Shown here one piece after another: positions 35,528 to 43,954 of a DNA stretch of 64,000 bases. The DNA is from Acidiferrimicrobium sp. IK. GTDB lineage: Bacteria > Actinomycetota > Acidimicrobiia > Acidimicrobiales > Palsa-688. The stretch lies in assembly GCF_025499425.1 (NCBI RefSeq), contig NZ_JAIMCB010000001.1, forward strand, positions 62,001 through 126,000, written 5' to 3'. The notes under the pieces were generated by a model that was given only the letters and a program-made list of their open reading frames with translations, searched no databases and had not been told where the DNA came from. How positions within the stretch are numbered: position 1 is the first letter of the stretch; every line of letters starts with the position of its first letter. Both the position numbers and the translations under genes were made by a program.

Positions 35528-36757
35528 TCACCCCCGGCCCATCCCCCGGGCCAGGCCGACCGCGACGGTCACCGCGGAGCGGATCGTCTCGTAGGTGAGG
35601 TGCTCGGGCAGGTCGCTCATCAGGTGGTAGTTGGTGAGCAGCTTGGTGACCGGGTCGAACGACGTGAGGGTGGCGGTCGGGTACCCGGCCCGGCTGGTCA
35701 CCACGCTGTCGGTCGAGGACCGGGACCGCTGCCCCCGGATGAGCGCGACGCCCGCCTCGGCGGCGGTCGCCGCGACCCGGTCCCGCCATGACGGGTCGGT
35801 GTAGTCCTCCATCCGGGTCACCCCTTCCCCCTCCAGCATCACCAGGTGCGGGGAGCCGACGGTCTCCAGGTTGAGCACCCATGTCCGCCGGCGGTCCAGC
35901 CGCGCCAGGTGCTTCTCGACGAAGGGGTAGACCCCCCCTTGGAGGACCTCCTCGGCGCCCAGCGACACGAGGAGCACCGCGACGCCCGGCGGCGCCGGGG
36001 CGACGCGGAGCGCCTCCGCCACCCCCACCAACGCGGCCACCCCGGACAGGTTGTCGTTGGCCCCCGGGACTACCGGGCTGCGGGCGATGTCCACCCCGAC
36101 GAGACCGACCACCGCGGTGGCGGCCATCCCGGCGGCGGTCACCGCCCGCCGGCCGGTGAGCGCCCCCAGGGCGACCACCGCCGGGGCGGCGATGACCGGC
36201 CAGAACAGCGGGATCGACGTGTTGATCCGCTGCAGCAGACCCGGCGCCAGGCGAGCCACGGCTTGTTGCAGGCGCGGGTCGAAGGCGTGACCGGTCGGGG
36301 CCGCGTCATGGTGGGCCAGGACCACCAGGGTGTCGGCGGCGGTGGCCGGGTCCCCGATCGCGGCGACCACGTTGGTCGTCGTCTTGCGCCGGTTGAGGAG
36401 CCGGCGCCACGGCCGCCGCCCGTTGGCGACGTCGTCGGCGATCGCCGCCGACGCGACACCGGCGAGGGTCGCGGCCAGCAGCGACCGCCGGACGGTGAGG
36501 GCGTAGGCGCCGCACGCCAGGCCGATCCCGGCGAGGGGCAGCAGCTCCCCGGCGTAGCCGTCGTAGAAGCCGACGGCTTCCACCTGAGCGTCGGCACCGG
36601 CGCGGCGCAGCCGCTCCGCTAGCCACTCCGCGGCGCGGCGCTCGTCGGCTGACCCGGCCCGCCGCTTCAGCGGGGACAGCGTCTCGGTGACCTCCCGAAG
36701 CTGGTCGGTGTCCGTGGGGCGAAGCTCGTCGGTGTCCGTGAGGCGAGTATCGCTCAT
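35528..36757 (-). CDS. Membrane-associated M28 family peptidase
   Basis: A 409-residue zinc exopeptidase of the M28 type (aminopeptidase Y/glutaminyl-cyclase-like). Metal-site segments are LAHHDAAP (HxD), PGANDNLSGVAALV, SLGAEEVLQGG (catalytic and metal glutamates) and NYHLMSD near the C-terminus. Hydrophobic stretches around residues 65-95 and 180-215 suggest membrane anchoring. ATG 36757 (MSDTRLTDTDELR) is chosen because an open frame to 36778 adds only a few residues. It is divergent from the oxidase gene. Confidence 0.85.
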   Translation of the reverse strand: MSDTRLTDTDELRPTDTDQLREVTETLSPLKRRAGSADERRAAEWLAERLRRAGADAQVEAVGFYDGYAGELLPLAGIGLACGAYALTVRRSLLAATLAGVASAAIADDVANGRRPWRRLLNRRKTTTNVVAAIGDPATAADTLVVLAHHDAAPTGHAFDPRLQQAVARLAPGLLQRINTSIPLFWPVIAAPAVVALGALTGRRAVTAAGMAATAVVGLVGVDIARSPVVPGANDNLSGVAALVGVAEALRVAPAPPGVAVLLVSLGAEEVLQGGVYPFVEKHLARLDRRRTWVLNLETVGSPHLVMLEGEGVTRMEDYTDPSWRDRVAATAAEAGVALIRGQRSRSSTDSVVTSRAGYPTATLTSFDPVTKLLTNYHLMSDLPEHLTYETIRSAVTVAVGLARGMGRG

Positions 36758-36836
36758 GGCCGCAGGCCGGGCCAACAAGCGACCGGGTCGCCGGCGCGGA
36801 TGGGGGTGTTTCTGTCGCCGCGTTCACATTGTCGTA

Positions 36837-36850
36837 GGGACCAAAGACCC
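36837..36850. promoter_or_regulatory. DosR-like box upstream of ctaD
   Basis: GGGACCAAAGACCC resembles the DosR/DevR core GGGACTWWAGTCCC, with two mismatches in 14. It lies 106 bases before ctaD, between the divergent M28 peptidase and ctaD genes. No DosR gene is in the window. Confidence 0.35.
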
Positions 36851-36857
36851 TTTGTCG

Positions 36858-36883
36858 CCGGCGGGTTGGCTTTCCAACGCCGG
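36858..36883 (+). promoter_or_regulatory. Stem-loop in the ctaD leader
   Basis: CCGGCG, GG bulge, TTGG, loop CTTT, CCAA, CGCCGG: a 10-bp hairpin with a bulge, about 72 bases before the ctaD start. If transcribed it could shape the 5' untranslated region. Confidence 0.35.
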
Positions 36884-36955
36884 TTCCAGCGACGATGCTC
36901 GAATGGCTGCAGCGCAGGTCCGTCACGGTTCGATCGTGGCCTTCGGGGGAGCGTC

Positions 36956-38629
36956 GTGACGATCATCCAGGAGCGGTCGCCGGAGCAACCACCGGCCGAG
37001 GAGCCCCGCCTCACGGAGTACGTCGGCGGTCCCCGCCCCCGGGGGTGGGTGAAGTTCGTCACCAGCACCGATCACAAGCAGATCGGGCTCAACTACATGG
37101 TGACCGCCATCGTCGGGTTCGTCGTCGCGGGCGTGATGGCCGAGGCCATGCGCACCCAGCTGATCGCCCCCAACAACCACTTCGTTTCGCTGGACGTCTA
37201 CAACCAGCTGCTCACCATGCACGGCACGATCATGCTGTTCGTCGTCGCCGGGCCGTTCGCGTTCGGGCTGGCCAACTACATCGTCCCGCTGCAGATCGGC
37301 GCGCCGGACATGGCGTTCCCCCGGTTCAACAACCTGTCCTACTGGCTGTATTTGGGCGGGTTCGTGGTCCTCACCGGCGGGTTTCTGACCAACAACGGTG
37401 CCGCCAACTTCGGCTGGTTCGGCTACTCGCCGCTCACCGACGCCGTGCATTCGCCGGGCCCGGGCGCCGACATGTGGATCGTCGGGATCGCCCTCACCGG
37501 CTTCTCCGGCATCTTCACCGCCATCAACTTGATCACCACCGTCTTCTGCCTGCGGGCGCCGGGCATGGTGATGTTCCGGATGCCGATCCTTACCTGGAAC
37601 ATGTTGGTGACCATGTTCCTGGTGCTCCTGGCGTTCCCGGTCCTGACCTCCGCCATGGCGCTGCTGTGGGCCGACCGGCACCTCAACACCCACTTCTACG
37701 ACCCCTCCGGCGGCGGGCAGCCGATCCTGTGGCAACACCTGTTCTGGTTCTTCGGGCACCCGGAGGTGTACATCCTGGCCTTGCCGTACTTCGGGGTCAC
37801 GACCGAGGTGCTGGCCACGATGTCGAAGAAGCCGGTGTTCGGCTACAAGGGCATGGTCGGCGCGACGCTGGCCATCGGCGGCCTGTCGATGGGGGTGTGG
37901 GCCCACCACATGTTCACCACCGGCGCGGTGCTGCTGCCGTTCTTCGCGGCGCTGTCGCTGCTCATCGCCGTGCCGACCGGCATCAAGTTCTTCAACTGGA
38001 TCGGCACCATGTGGCGGGGCACGCTCACGTTGAACACCGCGATGCTCTTCTCCGTCGGGTTCCTCGGGCTGTTCCTCTTCGGCGGGTTCACCGGCGTCGT
38101 CTTGGCCCAACCGCCGCTCGACTTCCAGACCCACAACACCTACTTCGTCATCGGTCACTTCCACTACATCGTGGCGGCGCTGGTCCTCGGGATCTTCTCG
38201 TCGATCTACTACTGGTTCCCGAAGTACACCGGCCGGATGCTCGACGAGCGCCTCGGCAAGGTGAACTTCGTGCTGATGTTCATCGGGTTCAACCTGGCGT
38301 TCTTCCCGATGCACGACCTGGGCCTGCGGGGCATGTCCCGGCGGATCGCGACCTACGACTCCAACCTGGGCTTCAACTTCCTCAACCTGCTTTCGACCAT
38401 CGGGGCCTACATCACCGCGCTCGGGGTCATCCCGCTGGTGGTGAACATCTTCATTTCGCTGCGTAAGGGGACCGTCGCCGGCGACAACCCGTGGGACGCC
38501 CAGACCCTCGAGTGGGCTACGTCGTCGCCGCCGCCGGACCACAACTTCGAGTCGCTGCCCCCGATCCGCTCCGAGCGGCCGCTGTGGGACGCCAACCACC
38601 CCGACCAGCGCACGCGCGTCGGGCACTGA
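36956..38629 (+). CDS. ctaD: Cytochrome c oxidase subunit I
   Basis: A 557-residue heme-copper oxidase subunit I with 12 membrane helices; it reduces O2 to water and pumps protons. Low-spin heme ligands are H89 (LTMHGTIML) and H403; heme a3 binds H401 (GHFHYIV); CuB binds H268, H317 and H318 (GHPEVYILALPYFG, WAHHMFTTG); Y272 is the cross-linked tyrosine. The segment GAPDMAFPRFNNLSYW belongs to the A-type. GTG 36956 follows GGGGGAG by four bases; an open frame to 36800 is not conserved. Subunits II and III are not adjacent. Confidence 0.95.
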   Translation: MTIIQERSPEQPPAEEPRLTEYVGGPRPRGWVKFVTSTDHKQIGLNYMVTAIVGFVVAGVMAEAMRTQLIAPNNHFVSLDVYNQLLTMHGTIMLFVVAGPFAFGLANYIVPLQIGAPDMAFPRFNNLSYWLYLGGFVVLTGGFLTNNGAANFGWFGYSPLTDAVHSPGPGADMWIVGIALTGFSGIFTAINLITTVFCLRAPGMVMFRMPILTWNMLVTMFLVLLAFPVLTSAMALLWADRHLNTHFYDPSGGGQPILWQHLFWFFGHPEVYILALPYFGVTTEVLATMSKKPVFGYKGMVGATLAIGGLSMGVWAHHMFTTGAVLLPFFAALSLLIAVPTGIKFFNWIGTMWRGTLTLNTAMLFSVGFLGLFLFGGFTGVVLAQPPLDFQTHNTYFVIGHFHYIVAALVLGIFSSIYYWFPKYTGRMLDERLGKVNFVLMFIGFNLAFFPMHDLGLRGMSRRIATYDSNLGFNFLNLLSTIGAYITALGVIPLVVNIFISLRKGTVAGDNPWDAQTLEWATSSPPPDHNFESLPPIRSERPLWDANHPDQRTRVGH

Positions 38630-38639
38630 CCGCCCCCGG

Positions 38640-39728
38640 TCAGTCTCCGGTCCTGCGCCGGTCATTGGCCCGGATGCGAGCCCGCCGTCCCGCCGCGGCC
38701 CGCTGCGCCCTGGCGTCGACCCGAGCCTGGTTGCGGTCCTCGGTCTCGGCTGCCTCCTGGGACAGCGCCCGGTAGCGGGCCAGACGGGCCGGGTCCAAGG
38801 CGCCCGCTTGGATCGCGGCCCGCACCGCGCAGCCCGGCTCGGTGGTGTGGGCGCAGTCGGAGAACCGGCACGACGCGGCCAGCTCGGTGATGTCGGAAAA
38901 CGCCGCCGCCAGGCCGCCCTCGTCGATCCACAGCCCCACCCCCCGAAGCCCGGGGGTGTCGATCAGCGCCCCACCGCCGGGAACGACTACCAGCTCCCGC
39001 CAGTTGGTCGTGTGCCGGCCCTTGCCGTCCCGGGCCCGGACCTCCCCGACCGCGACCGCGGTGCCGGCCAAGGCGTTGACCAGCGTGGACTTCCCGGCAC
39101 CGGACCGCCCGAGCAGGGCCGCGCTGCGGCCCGGGCCGAGCCGTTCGCTGAGCAGGGCCAAGCCGTCGCCGGTGACCGACGACACCGCCACCGCGGGGAT
39201 GCCCGGCCCGACCTGTTCGAGCACGGCGGCGACCGCGTCGAGCGCGGCGTGCTCCACCCGGTCGGTCTTGGTCAGCACCGCCACCGGTTGGGCGCCGCTG
39301 TCCCAGGCCAGCACCAGGGTCCGTTCGAGCCGGGCCGGGGAGAGCGGCTCGTCGGCGGCCACCACGATCCAGATCTCGTCGATGTTGGCGGCCAGCACCT
39401 GGGGCTGGTCGGAGTCCGCCGAGCGGCGGACGAACGCGCTGTGCCGGGGCGCCAGCCACGTGATCCGACCGGCGATACCCGACCGGGGTGGGCCGTCGGC
39501 GCCGGGATCGGGGCGGGCCAGCACCCAGTCTCCGGTGCACACCGGCTCGTCCCACCCGGCGAGGAAGACGCCCTCGGGGGTCGCCACCTCCGCGGCGATG
39601 CGCTCGGCGCGCACCACCCGCCCGGGGAGCGGGCCTCCAGCCACGGCGTTGGCGAGGAGGCCCGCCACCGTGTCGTCGTCCCCGCCGAGGTGGCGGAGGA
39701 AGGCCTCGACGTCCGCCGCGTCAGCCAC
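38640..39728 (-). CDS. rsgA: Ribosome small subunit-dependent GTPase RsgA
   Basis: A 362-residue circularly permuted GTPase that checks 30S ribosome maturation. G4 (TKTD, 153-156) precedes G1 (GRSGAGKST, 207-215) and G3 (DTPG, 257-260), as expected for the permutation. An OB-fold lies N-terminal and the zinc site C287, C292, H294, C300 C-terminal. A basic tail ends the protein. GTG 39728; no obvious ribosome site. It is convergent with ctaD and divergent from the helicase pair, both translation-related in theme. Confidence 0.93.
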   Translation of the reverse strand: MADAADVEAFLRHLGGDDDTVAGLLANAVAGGPLPGRVVRAERIAAEVATPEGVFLAGWDEPVCTGDWVLARPDPGADGPPRSGIAGRITWLAPRHSAFVRRSADSDQPQVLAANIDEIWIVVAADEPLSPARLERTLVLAWDSGAQPVAVLTKTDRVEHAALDAVAAVLEQVGPGIPAVAVSSVTGDGLALLSERLGPGRSAALLGRSGAGKSTLVNALAGTAVAVGEVRARDGKGRHTTNWRELVVVPGGGALIDTPGLRGVGLWIDEGGLAAAFSDITELAASCRFSDCAHTTEPGCAVRAAIQAGALDPARLARYRALSQEAAETEDRNQARVDARAQRAAAGRRARIRANDRRRTGD

Positions 39729-39959
39729 GAGCAGCGGCCGTCACGAGAGGTGATCTTGAGCGGTCATCGTCGCAGTGATCTTCGCAGCTGGCGGGCCGGG
39801 AGCGGGACTTTTCTGGCGCTGCCCGCGCGGGAGCCCACTTTCCCCCTACTCTGTTGTTCATCTCCGGCGGTGGTGTCGGTGCGCCCTTGCCCTCAGGCAC
39901 CCGGCGCGGCTACCCCCCAACACGCGTCGCCACCCCCACTACCAGGAAGATCTTCACGA
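39729..39959. promoter_or_regulatory. Divergent intergenic region, rsgA / DEAD-box helicase
   Basis: A 231-base gap. TACTCT (39847-39852) could be a -10 for the helicase, which would give an untranslated leader of about 100 bases, as cold-shock helicases often have. AGGAAG (39944-39949) is the ribosome site, inside the palindrome GAAGATCTTC. Confidence 0.4.
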
Positions 39960-41540
39960 ATGAGTACCGCCTTTTCACCGCGCCGGTCCCGGCGCGGTCA
40001 ACGCCCCGCCGACACTGAGCGGGGCGTCGAGACCGCTGCCGCCGACGGCCGCCACACGCCTCCCGCCGCTGCTGGCCCCGCGCCCGCCCCGACCGCGGCC
40101 CCCTCGGCTGATGCCGAGAGCACCCCGACCTTCGCCGAGCTCGGCGTCCCCGCCCCGAGCGTCAAGGCCCTTGCCGCCCAAGGCATCGACCGTCCTTTCC
40201 CCATCCAGGTGGCGACGCTCCCCGACACCCTCGCCGGCCGCGACGTTCTCGGCCGGGGCCGGACCGGGAGCGGCAAGACCCTGGCGTTCAGCCTTCCCCT
40301 CGTCGCCCGCCTGGCCGGCGGCACCCGCCGAGCCCGCCAGGCCCGGGGCCTGGTCCTCGTGCCGACCCGTGAGCTGGCCAACCAGGTCCTCGCCGTCGTC
40401 GAGCCGCTGGCCGCCGCGGCCGGGCTGACCTCGACGGTCGTGTTCGGCGGTGTCGGCCAGGGGCCCCAGGTCAAGGCCCTGTCGCGAGGCGTCGACATCC
40501 TCATCGCCTGCCCGGGCCGCCTGGAGGACCTGATCGGCCAGGGCTTCTGCGATCTGTCCGGCGTGGAGATCACCGTCCTCGACGAGGCCGATCACATGGC
40601 CGACCTCGGGTTCCTGCCCGGGGTCAAGCGGATCTTGGACCGCACCCCAAGGAACGGGCAGCGGTTGCTCTTCTCCGCAACGCTGGACAACGGCGTCGAC
40701 GTCTTGGTGAAGCGCTACCTCACCAACCCCACCACCCACTCGGTCGACCCCGCCGTGGCTCCGGTCGAGACCATGACCCACCACGTCTTCTCGGTCTCCG
40801 CGGCGGACAAGGCCAGCGTCATCCACGAGCTGGCCTCCGGCATGCAGCGCAGCTTGCTGTTCATGCGGACCAAGCACACCGCCAAGCGCCTGGCCAAGCA
40901 GCTGTCGGCGGCGGGCATCCCCGCCGTAGAGCTCCACGGCAACTTGAGCCAGAACGCCCGTGAGCGCAACCTCGCGGCGTTCACGGACGGATCGACGCGG
41001 GTGCTGGTCGCCACCGACATCGCGGCTCGGGGCATCCACGTCGACGACGTGGCCATCGTCGTGCACGTCGACCCGCCCAACGAGCACAAGGCCTACCTCC
41101 ACCGCAGCGGTCGCACCGCCCGCGCCGGGGCCGGCGGCACCGTAGTCACCTTGGCGCTGCCCGACCAGGAGCGCGACGTGAAGGTCCTGGCCCGCCAGGC
41201 CGGGATCAGGCCGACGACGGTGTCGGTGCGGCCCGGCTCAGAGGAGATCACCCGCCTGGTCGGCCCGCCGGCCCCGAAGGTGGAGTACGTGCCCTCCCGC
41301 GACGCCGACCAGCCTCGCCAGCCGGGCAACCGGCCCCGCTCCAAGGTCGCCGGGCGCTCAAGCGCACCCCGCCAGGGTGCCGCCCCCGGCGCCCGCTCCG
41401 GTGCCGCCGCCGGACGCGGCGGCAGCGGCGGTGGTCGCAGCGGCGGGAGCCGCAGCGGCGCGGCCGGCCCGGCCCGCACCCGTTCGGAGCTGGCGGCTCG
41501 CGCCGGGCAGCCGCCCGCCGGCCGCCGCCGGGCCCGCTGA
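39960..41540 (+). CDS. DEAD-box RNA helicase with Gly/Arg-rich tail
   Basis: A 526-residue ATP-dependent RNA helicase. The Q-motif region TFAELGVPAPSVKALAAQGIDRPFPIQ is followed by Walker A GRTGSGKT, PTRELANQV, DEADHMADLGF, SAT, and C-domain motifs ATDIAARGIHVDDV and HRSGRTARAGAGG. The last 110 residues are Gly/Arg/Ser-rich (GGSGGGRSGGSRSG), a typical RNA-binding tail of RhlE-type enzymes. ATG 39960 follows AGGAAG by about ten bases. The second helicase gene begins ten bases after the stop. Confidence 0.92.
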   Translation: MSTAFSPRRSRRGQRPADTERGVETAAADGRHTPPAAAGPAPAPTAAPSADAESTPTFAELGVPAPSVKALAAQGIDRPFPIQVATLPDTLAGRDVLGRGRTGSGKTLAFSLPLVARLAGGTRRARQARGLVLVPTRELANQVLAVVEPLAAAAGLTSTVVFGGVGQGPQVKALSRGVDILIACPGRLEDLIGQGFCDLSGVEITVLDEADHMADLGFLPGVKRILDRTPRNGQRLLFSATLDNGVDVLVKRYLTNPTTHSVDPAVAPVETMTHHVFSVSAADKASVIHELASGMQRSLLFMRTKHTAKRLAKQLSAAGIPAVELHGNLSQNARERNLAAFTDGSTRVLVATDIAARGIHVDDVAIVVHVDPPNEHKAYLHRSGRTARAGAGGTVVTLALPDQERDVKVLARQAGIRPTTVSVRPGSEEITRLVGPPAPKVEYVPSRDADQPRQPGNRPRSKVAGRSSAPRQGAAPGARSGAAAGRGGSGGGRSGGSRSGAAGPARTRSELAARAGQPPAGRRRAR

Positions 41541-41550
41541 GGAAGATCCG

Positions 41551-43383
41551 ATGAGCGAGCAGACCCTCACCGACGAACGCCTCCTCACCGACTCCGTCGA
41601 GCAGGATGTAGCCATGCCCGAGCAGCACGGGAGCGACCCCGAGCGCCAAGACCCGCCCGCGCCGACGGAGGCCGAGACCGAACCCGAGAGCGAAGCCGAG
41701 CGGGGAGTGACCTTCGCCGGTTTGGAGCTGCGCCCCGAGCTGGTGGCTGCGCTGTCGCACCTCGGCTACGAGGAGCCGACCCCGATCCAGCGGGAGGCCA
41801 TCCCGGTCCTGCTGGCCGGGCGCGACGTCCTCGGCCAGGCGGCGACCGGCACCGGGAAGACCGCGGCGTTCGCCCTCCCGATCCTCGAGCGCCTCGCGCC
41901 CGGCAAGCGGGACCGGGACCCGGTGGCGCTGATCCTCGTCCCCACCCGCGAGCTGGCCATGCAGGTGTCCGAAGCCCTGCACCGCTACGGGCGCGACCTC
42001 GGGGTGCGGGTGCTGCCGATCTACGGCGGTCAGCCCATCGGCCGGCAGCTGCAGTCCCTCGACCGCGGGGTGGACGTCGTCGTCGCCACCCCCGGCCGGG
42101 CCATCGACCACCTCAACCGCCGCACCCTGCGGCTGGGCGCCCTCCAGGTCATGGTCCTCGACGAGGCCGACGAGATGCTCGACATGGGTTTCGCCGAGGA
42201 CCTCGAGGCCATCTTCGCGGCGACCCCCGAATCCCGCCAGACCGTGCTGTTCTCCGCCACGCTGCCGTCGCGCATCGACGCCATCGCCCGGACCCACCTG
42301 CACGACCCGGTCCGCATCCGCATCGCCGAGTCGTCGACCGCGGAAGGCGAAGCGCCCCGCGTCCGCCACAGCGCCTACGTCGTGCAGCGCCCCTACAAGG
42401 CGGCCGCGCTCGGGCGCATCCTCGACGTGGAGGCCCCGACCGCCGCTTTGGTGTTCTGCCGTACCCGCGACCAGGTCGATCACCTGACCGAGACGCTCAA
42501 CGGTCGGGGCTACCGGGCCGAGGCGCTCCACGGCGGGATGAGCCAGGAGCAGCGCGACCGGGTCATGCAGCGGCTGCGTAACGGCACCGCCGACCTGCTC
42601 ATCGCCACCGACGTCGCGGCCCGGGGCCTCGACATCGACCTCCTGTCCCACGTCGTCAACTACGACGTGCCAGCCTCGGTCGAGTCCTACGTCCACCGCA
42701 TGGGACGCGTCGGGCGGGCCGGCCGGGAAGGCGTGGCGATCACCCTGGCCGAGCCCAGGGAGCACCGGATGCTCAAGACCATCGAGCGTGCGACGAAGCG
42801 GCGGATCGAGATCGAGAAGGTCCCCACCGTCGCCGACCTCCAGGCCCGCCGCCTCGAGCTGACCCGCGCCGCGCTGCAAGAGAGCATCCTCGGCGAGGAC
42901 CTCGACCACTTCCGGGTGGTCGTCGAGTCCCTGGCCAGCGAGTTCGACGTCATGGAGATCGCCCTGGCCGCGGTGAAGCTGGCCCACGAAGCGTCGGGGG
43001 CGCCGGCCGACGAGCAGGACATCCCCGACGTCACCCCGTTCAACAAGCCCGACCGGGGCGCCCGCTTCGAGCGCGACGAGCGCCCCGAGCGGGCCGGTCA
43101 GGGCGGCTCGGGCGGTCGGGGCGCCAACCGGCGGGAGCCGGCCAGCGGTATGACCCGCTTGTTCGTCGGCATCGGCCGGGACGCCGGAATGCGCCCGCAG
43201 GACCTAGTCGGCGCGATCACCGGCGAGACCCAGCTGCAGGGGAAGCAGATCGGGGCGATCGACATCGCCCCCCGGTTCTCCCTCGTGGAGGTCCCCGACG
43301 CCGTCGCCGACGACGTCATCAACGCGCTGCGGGACTCCAAGATCCGGGGCAAGAAAGCCACGGTCCGCCGGGAGCGTTTCTGA
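41551..43383 (+). CDS. deaD: DEAD-box RNA helicase DeaD/CsdA-type
   Basis: A 610-residue RNA helicase. An acidic N-terminal segment (to about 50) precedes the core with ATGTGKT, PTRELAMQV, DEADEMLDMGF, SAT, ATDVAARGLDIDLL and HRMGRVGRAGR. The C-terminal 75 residues (MTRLFVGIGRDAGMRPQDLVG to the end) form a DbpA/CsdA-type RNA-binding domain, which marks the DeaD group involved in cold-adapted ribosome assembly. ATG 41551 follows GAGGAAG by five bases. It forms an operon with the preceding helicase, with which it is not identical in sequence. Confidence 0.93.
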   Translation: MSEQTLTDERLLTDSVEQDVAMPEQHGSDPERQDPPAPTEAETEPESEAERGVTFAGLELRPELVAALSHLGYEEPTPIQREAIPVLLAGRDVLGQAATGTGKTAAFALPILERLAPGKRDRDPVALILVPTRELAMQVSEALHRYGRDLGVRVLPIYGGQPIGRQLQSLDRGVDVVVATPGRAIDHLNRRTLRLGALQVMVLDEADEMLDMGFAEDLEAIFAATPESRQTVLFSATLPSRIDAIARTHLHDPVRIRIAESSTAEGEAPRVRHSAYVVQRPYKAAALGRILDVEAPTAALVFCRTRDQVDHLTETLNGRGYRAEALHGGMSQEQRDRVMQRLRNGTADLLIATDVAARGLDIDLLSHVVNYDVPASVESYVHRMGRVGRAGREGVAITLAEPREHRMLKTIERATKRRIEIEKVPTVADLQARRLELTRAALQESILGEDLDHFRVVVESLASEFDVMEIALAAVKLAHEASGAPADEQDIPDVTPFNKPDRGARFERDERPERAGQGGSGGRGANRREPASGMTRLFVGIGRDAGMRPQDLVGAITGETQLQGKQIGAIDIAPRFSLVEVPDAVADDVINALRDSKIRGKKATVRRERF

Positions 43384-43436
43384 CCCCGGAACGCTGAGCG
43401 GTGCCCGCCGGCCGCGGCGGCCGCCCGCCGGTGCAC

Positions 43437-43442
43437 CATGAT
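43437..43442 (+). promoter_or_regulatory. -10 box of leaderless zur promoter
   Basis: CATGAT, six bases (GGAAGG), GTG 43449. The GGAAGG touches the start and is too close to act as a ribosome site. Confidence 0.45.
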
Positions 43443-43448
43443 GGAAGG

Positions 43449-43910
43449 GTGACGACGCGAGGAGCGACGGCGCCGGCCGACGACGACCTGCACGAGCTGG
43501 CGGCGGCGCGGCTGCGCACCGTCGACCAGCGCTACACGTCGGGTCGGCGGGCGATCGTCGACCTGCTGGCCGGCGCCGGCCGGCCGGTGAGCATCGCCGA
43601 CATCGCGGAGCTGCGCCCCGACCTGGCCCGCAGCTCCGCGTACCGGCACCTGATGGACCTGCAGGTGGCCGGCGTGGTGCGCAAACTGGCCGCCGACGAC
43701 GAGTTCGCCCGTTTCGAGCTGGCCGAGGACCTCACCGAGCACCACCACCACCTCCTCTGCGTCAGCTGCGGGGCGGTCACCGACGTCAGTCCCTCCGCGA
43801 CGTTGGAGAAGGCGATCGGCCGGGCACTGTGCGACCTGGCCGCGGCCGAGGGGTTCGAGATCTCCAGCCACCGGCTCGATGCCGTCGGGGTGTGCCGCGA
43901 CTGCCGCTGA
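43449..43910 (+). CDS. zur: Fur-family regulator, probable Zur
   Basis: A 153-residue Fur-family repressor. The winged helix covers RYTSGRRAIVDLL to AYRHLMDLQVAGVVRKL. The dimer domain has EHHHHLLCVSCG and a final CRDC, giving the structural Cys4 zinc site C104, C107, C149, C152. Position directly upstream of a zinc-type ABC importer argues for Zur over Fur or PerR. GTG 43449 is chosen as leaderless; GTG 43401 and 43431 are in frame but code for a Pro/Arg-rich stretch. It probably binds the inverted repeat at 43920-43940. Confidence 0.85.
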   Translation: MTTRGATAPADDDLHELAAARLRTVDQRYTSGRRAIVDLLAGAGRPVSIADIAELRPDLARSSAYRHLMDLQVAGVVRKLAADDEFARFELAEDLTEHHHHLLCVSCGAVTDVSPSATLEKAIGRALCDLAAAEGFEISSHRLDAVGVCRDCR

Positions 43911-43918
43911 AGTCGTTT

Positions 43919-43948
43919 TTGATACTTGGACTCAGTCTCATTTACGAT
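43919..43948 (+). promoter_or_regulatory. znuACBB promoter
   Basis: -35 TTGATA (43919-43924), 18-base spacer, -10 TACGAT (43943-43948), then six bases to ATG 43955. This is the best promoter in the window and predicts a leaderless znuA mRNA. Confidence 0.65.
43920..43940. promoter_or_regulatory. Candidate Zur operator
   Basis: A 21-base inverted repeat with arms TGATACT and AGTCTCA separated by seven bases (six of seven arm positions complementary). It lies between the -35 and -10 of the znuA promoter, directly downstream of zur, where a bound repressor would block RNA polymerase. Confidence 0.55.
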
Positions 43949-43954
43949 GGGGGT

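Noticed and set aside
36920..36945. T-arm-like sequence (CACGGTTCGATCGTG)
   Set aside because: No acceptor stem, anticodon arm or D-arm can be fitted around it, so it is not a tRNA.
36800..36955. N-terminal extension of cytochrome oxidase subunit I
   Set aside because: The first 52 codons are not oxidase-like, and a ribosome site precedes GTG 36956.
41248..42987. 579-codon minus-strand frame opposite the two helicases
   Set aside because: Low-complexity shadow of DEAD-box genes.
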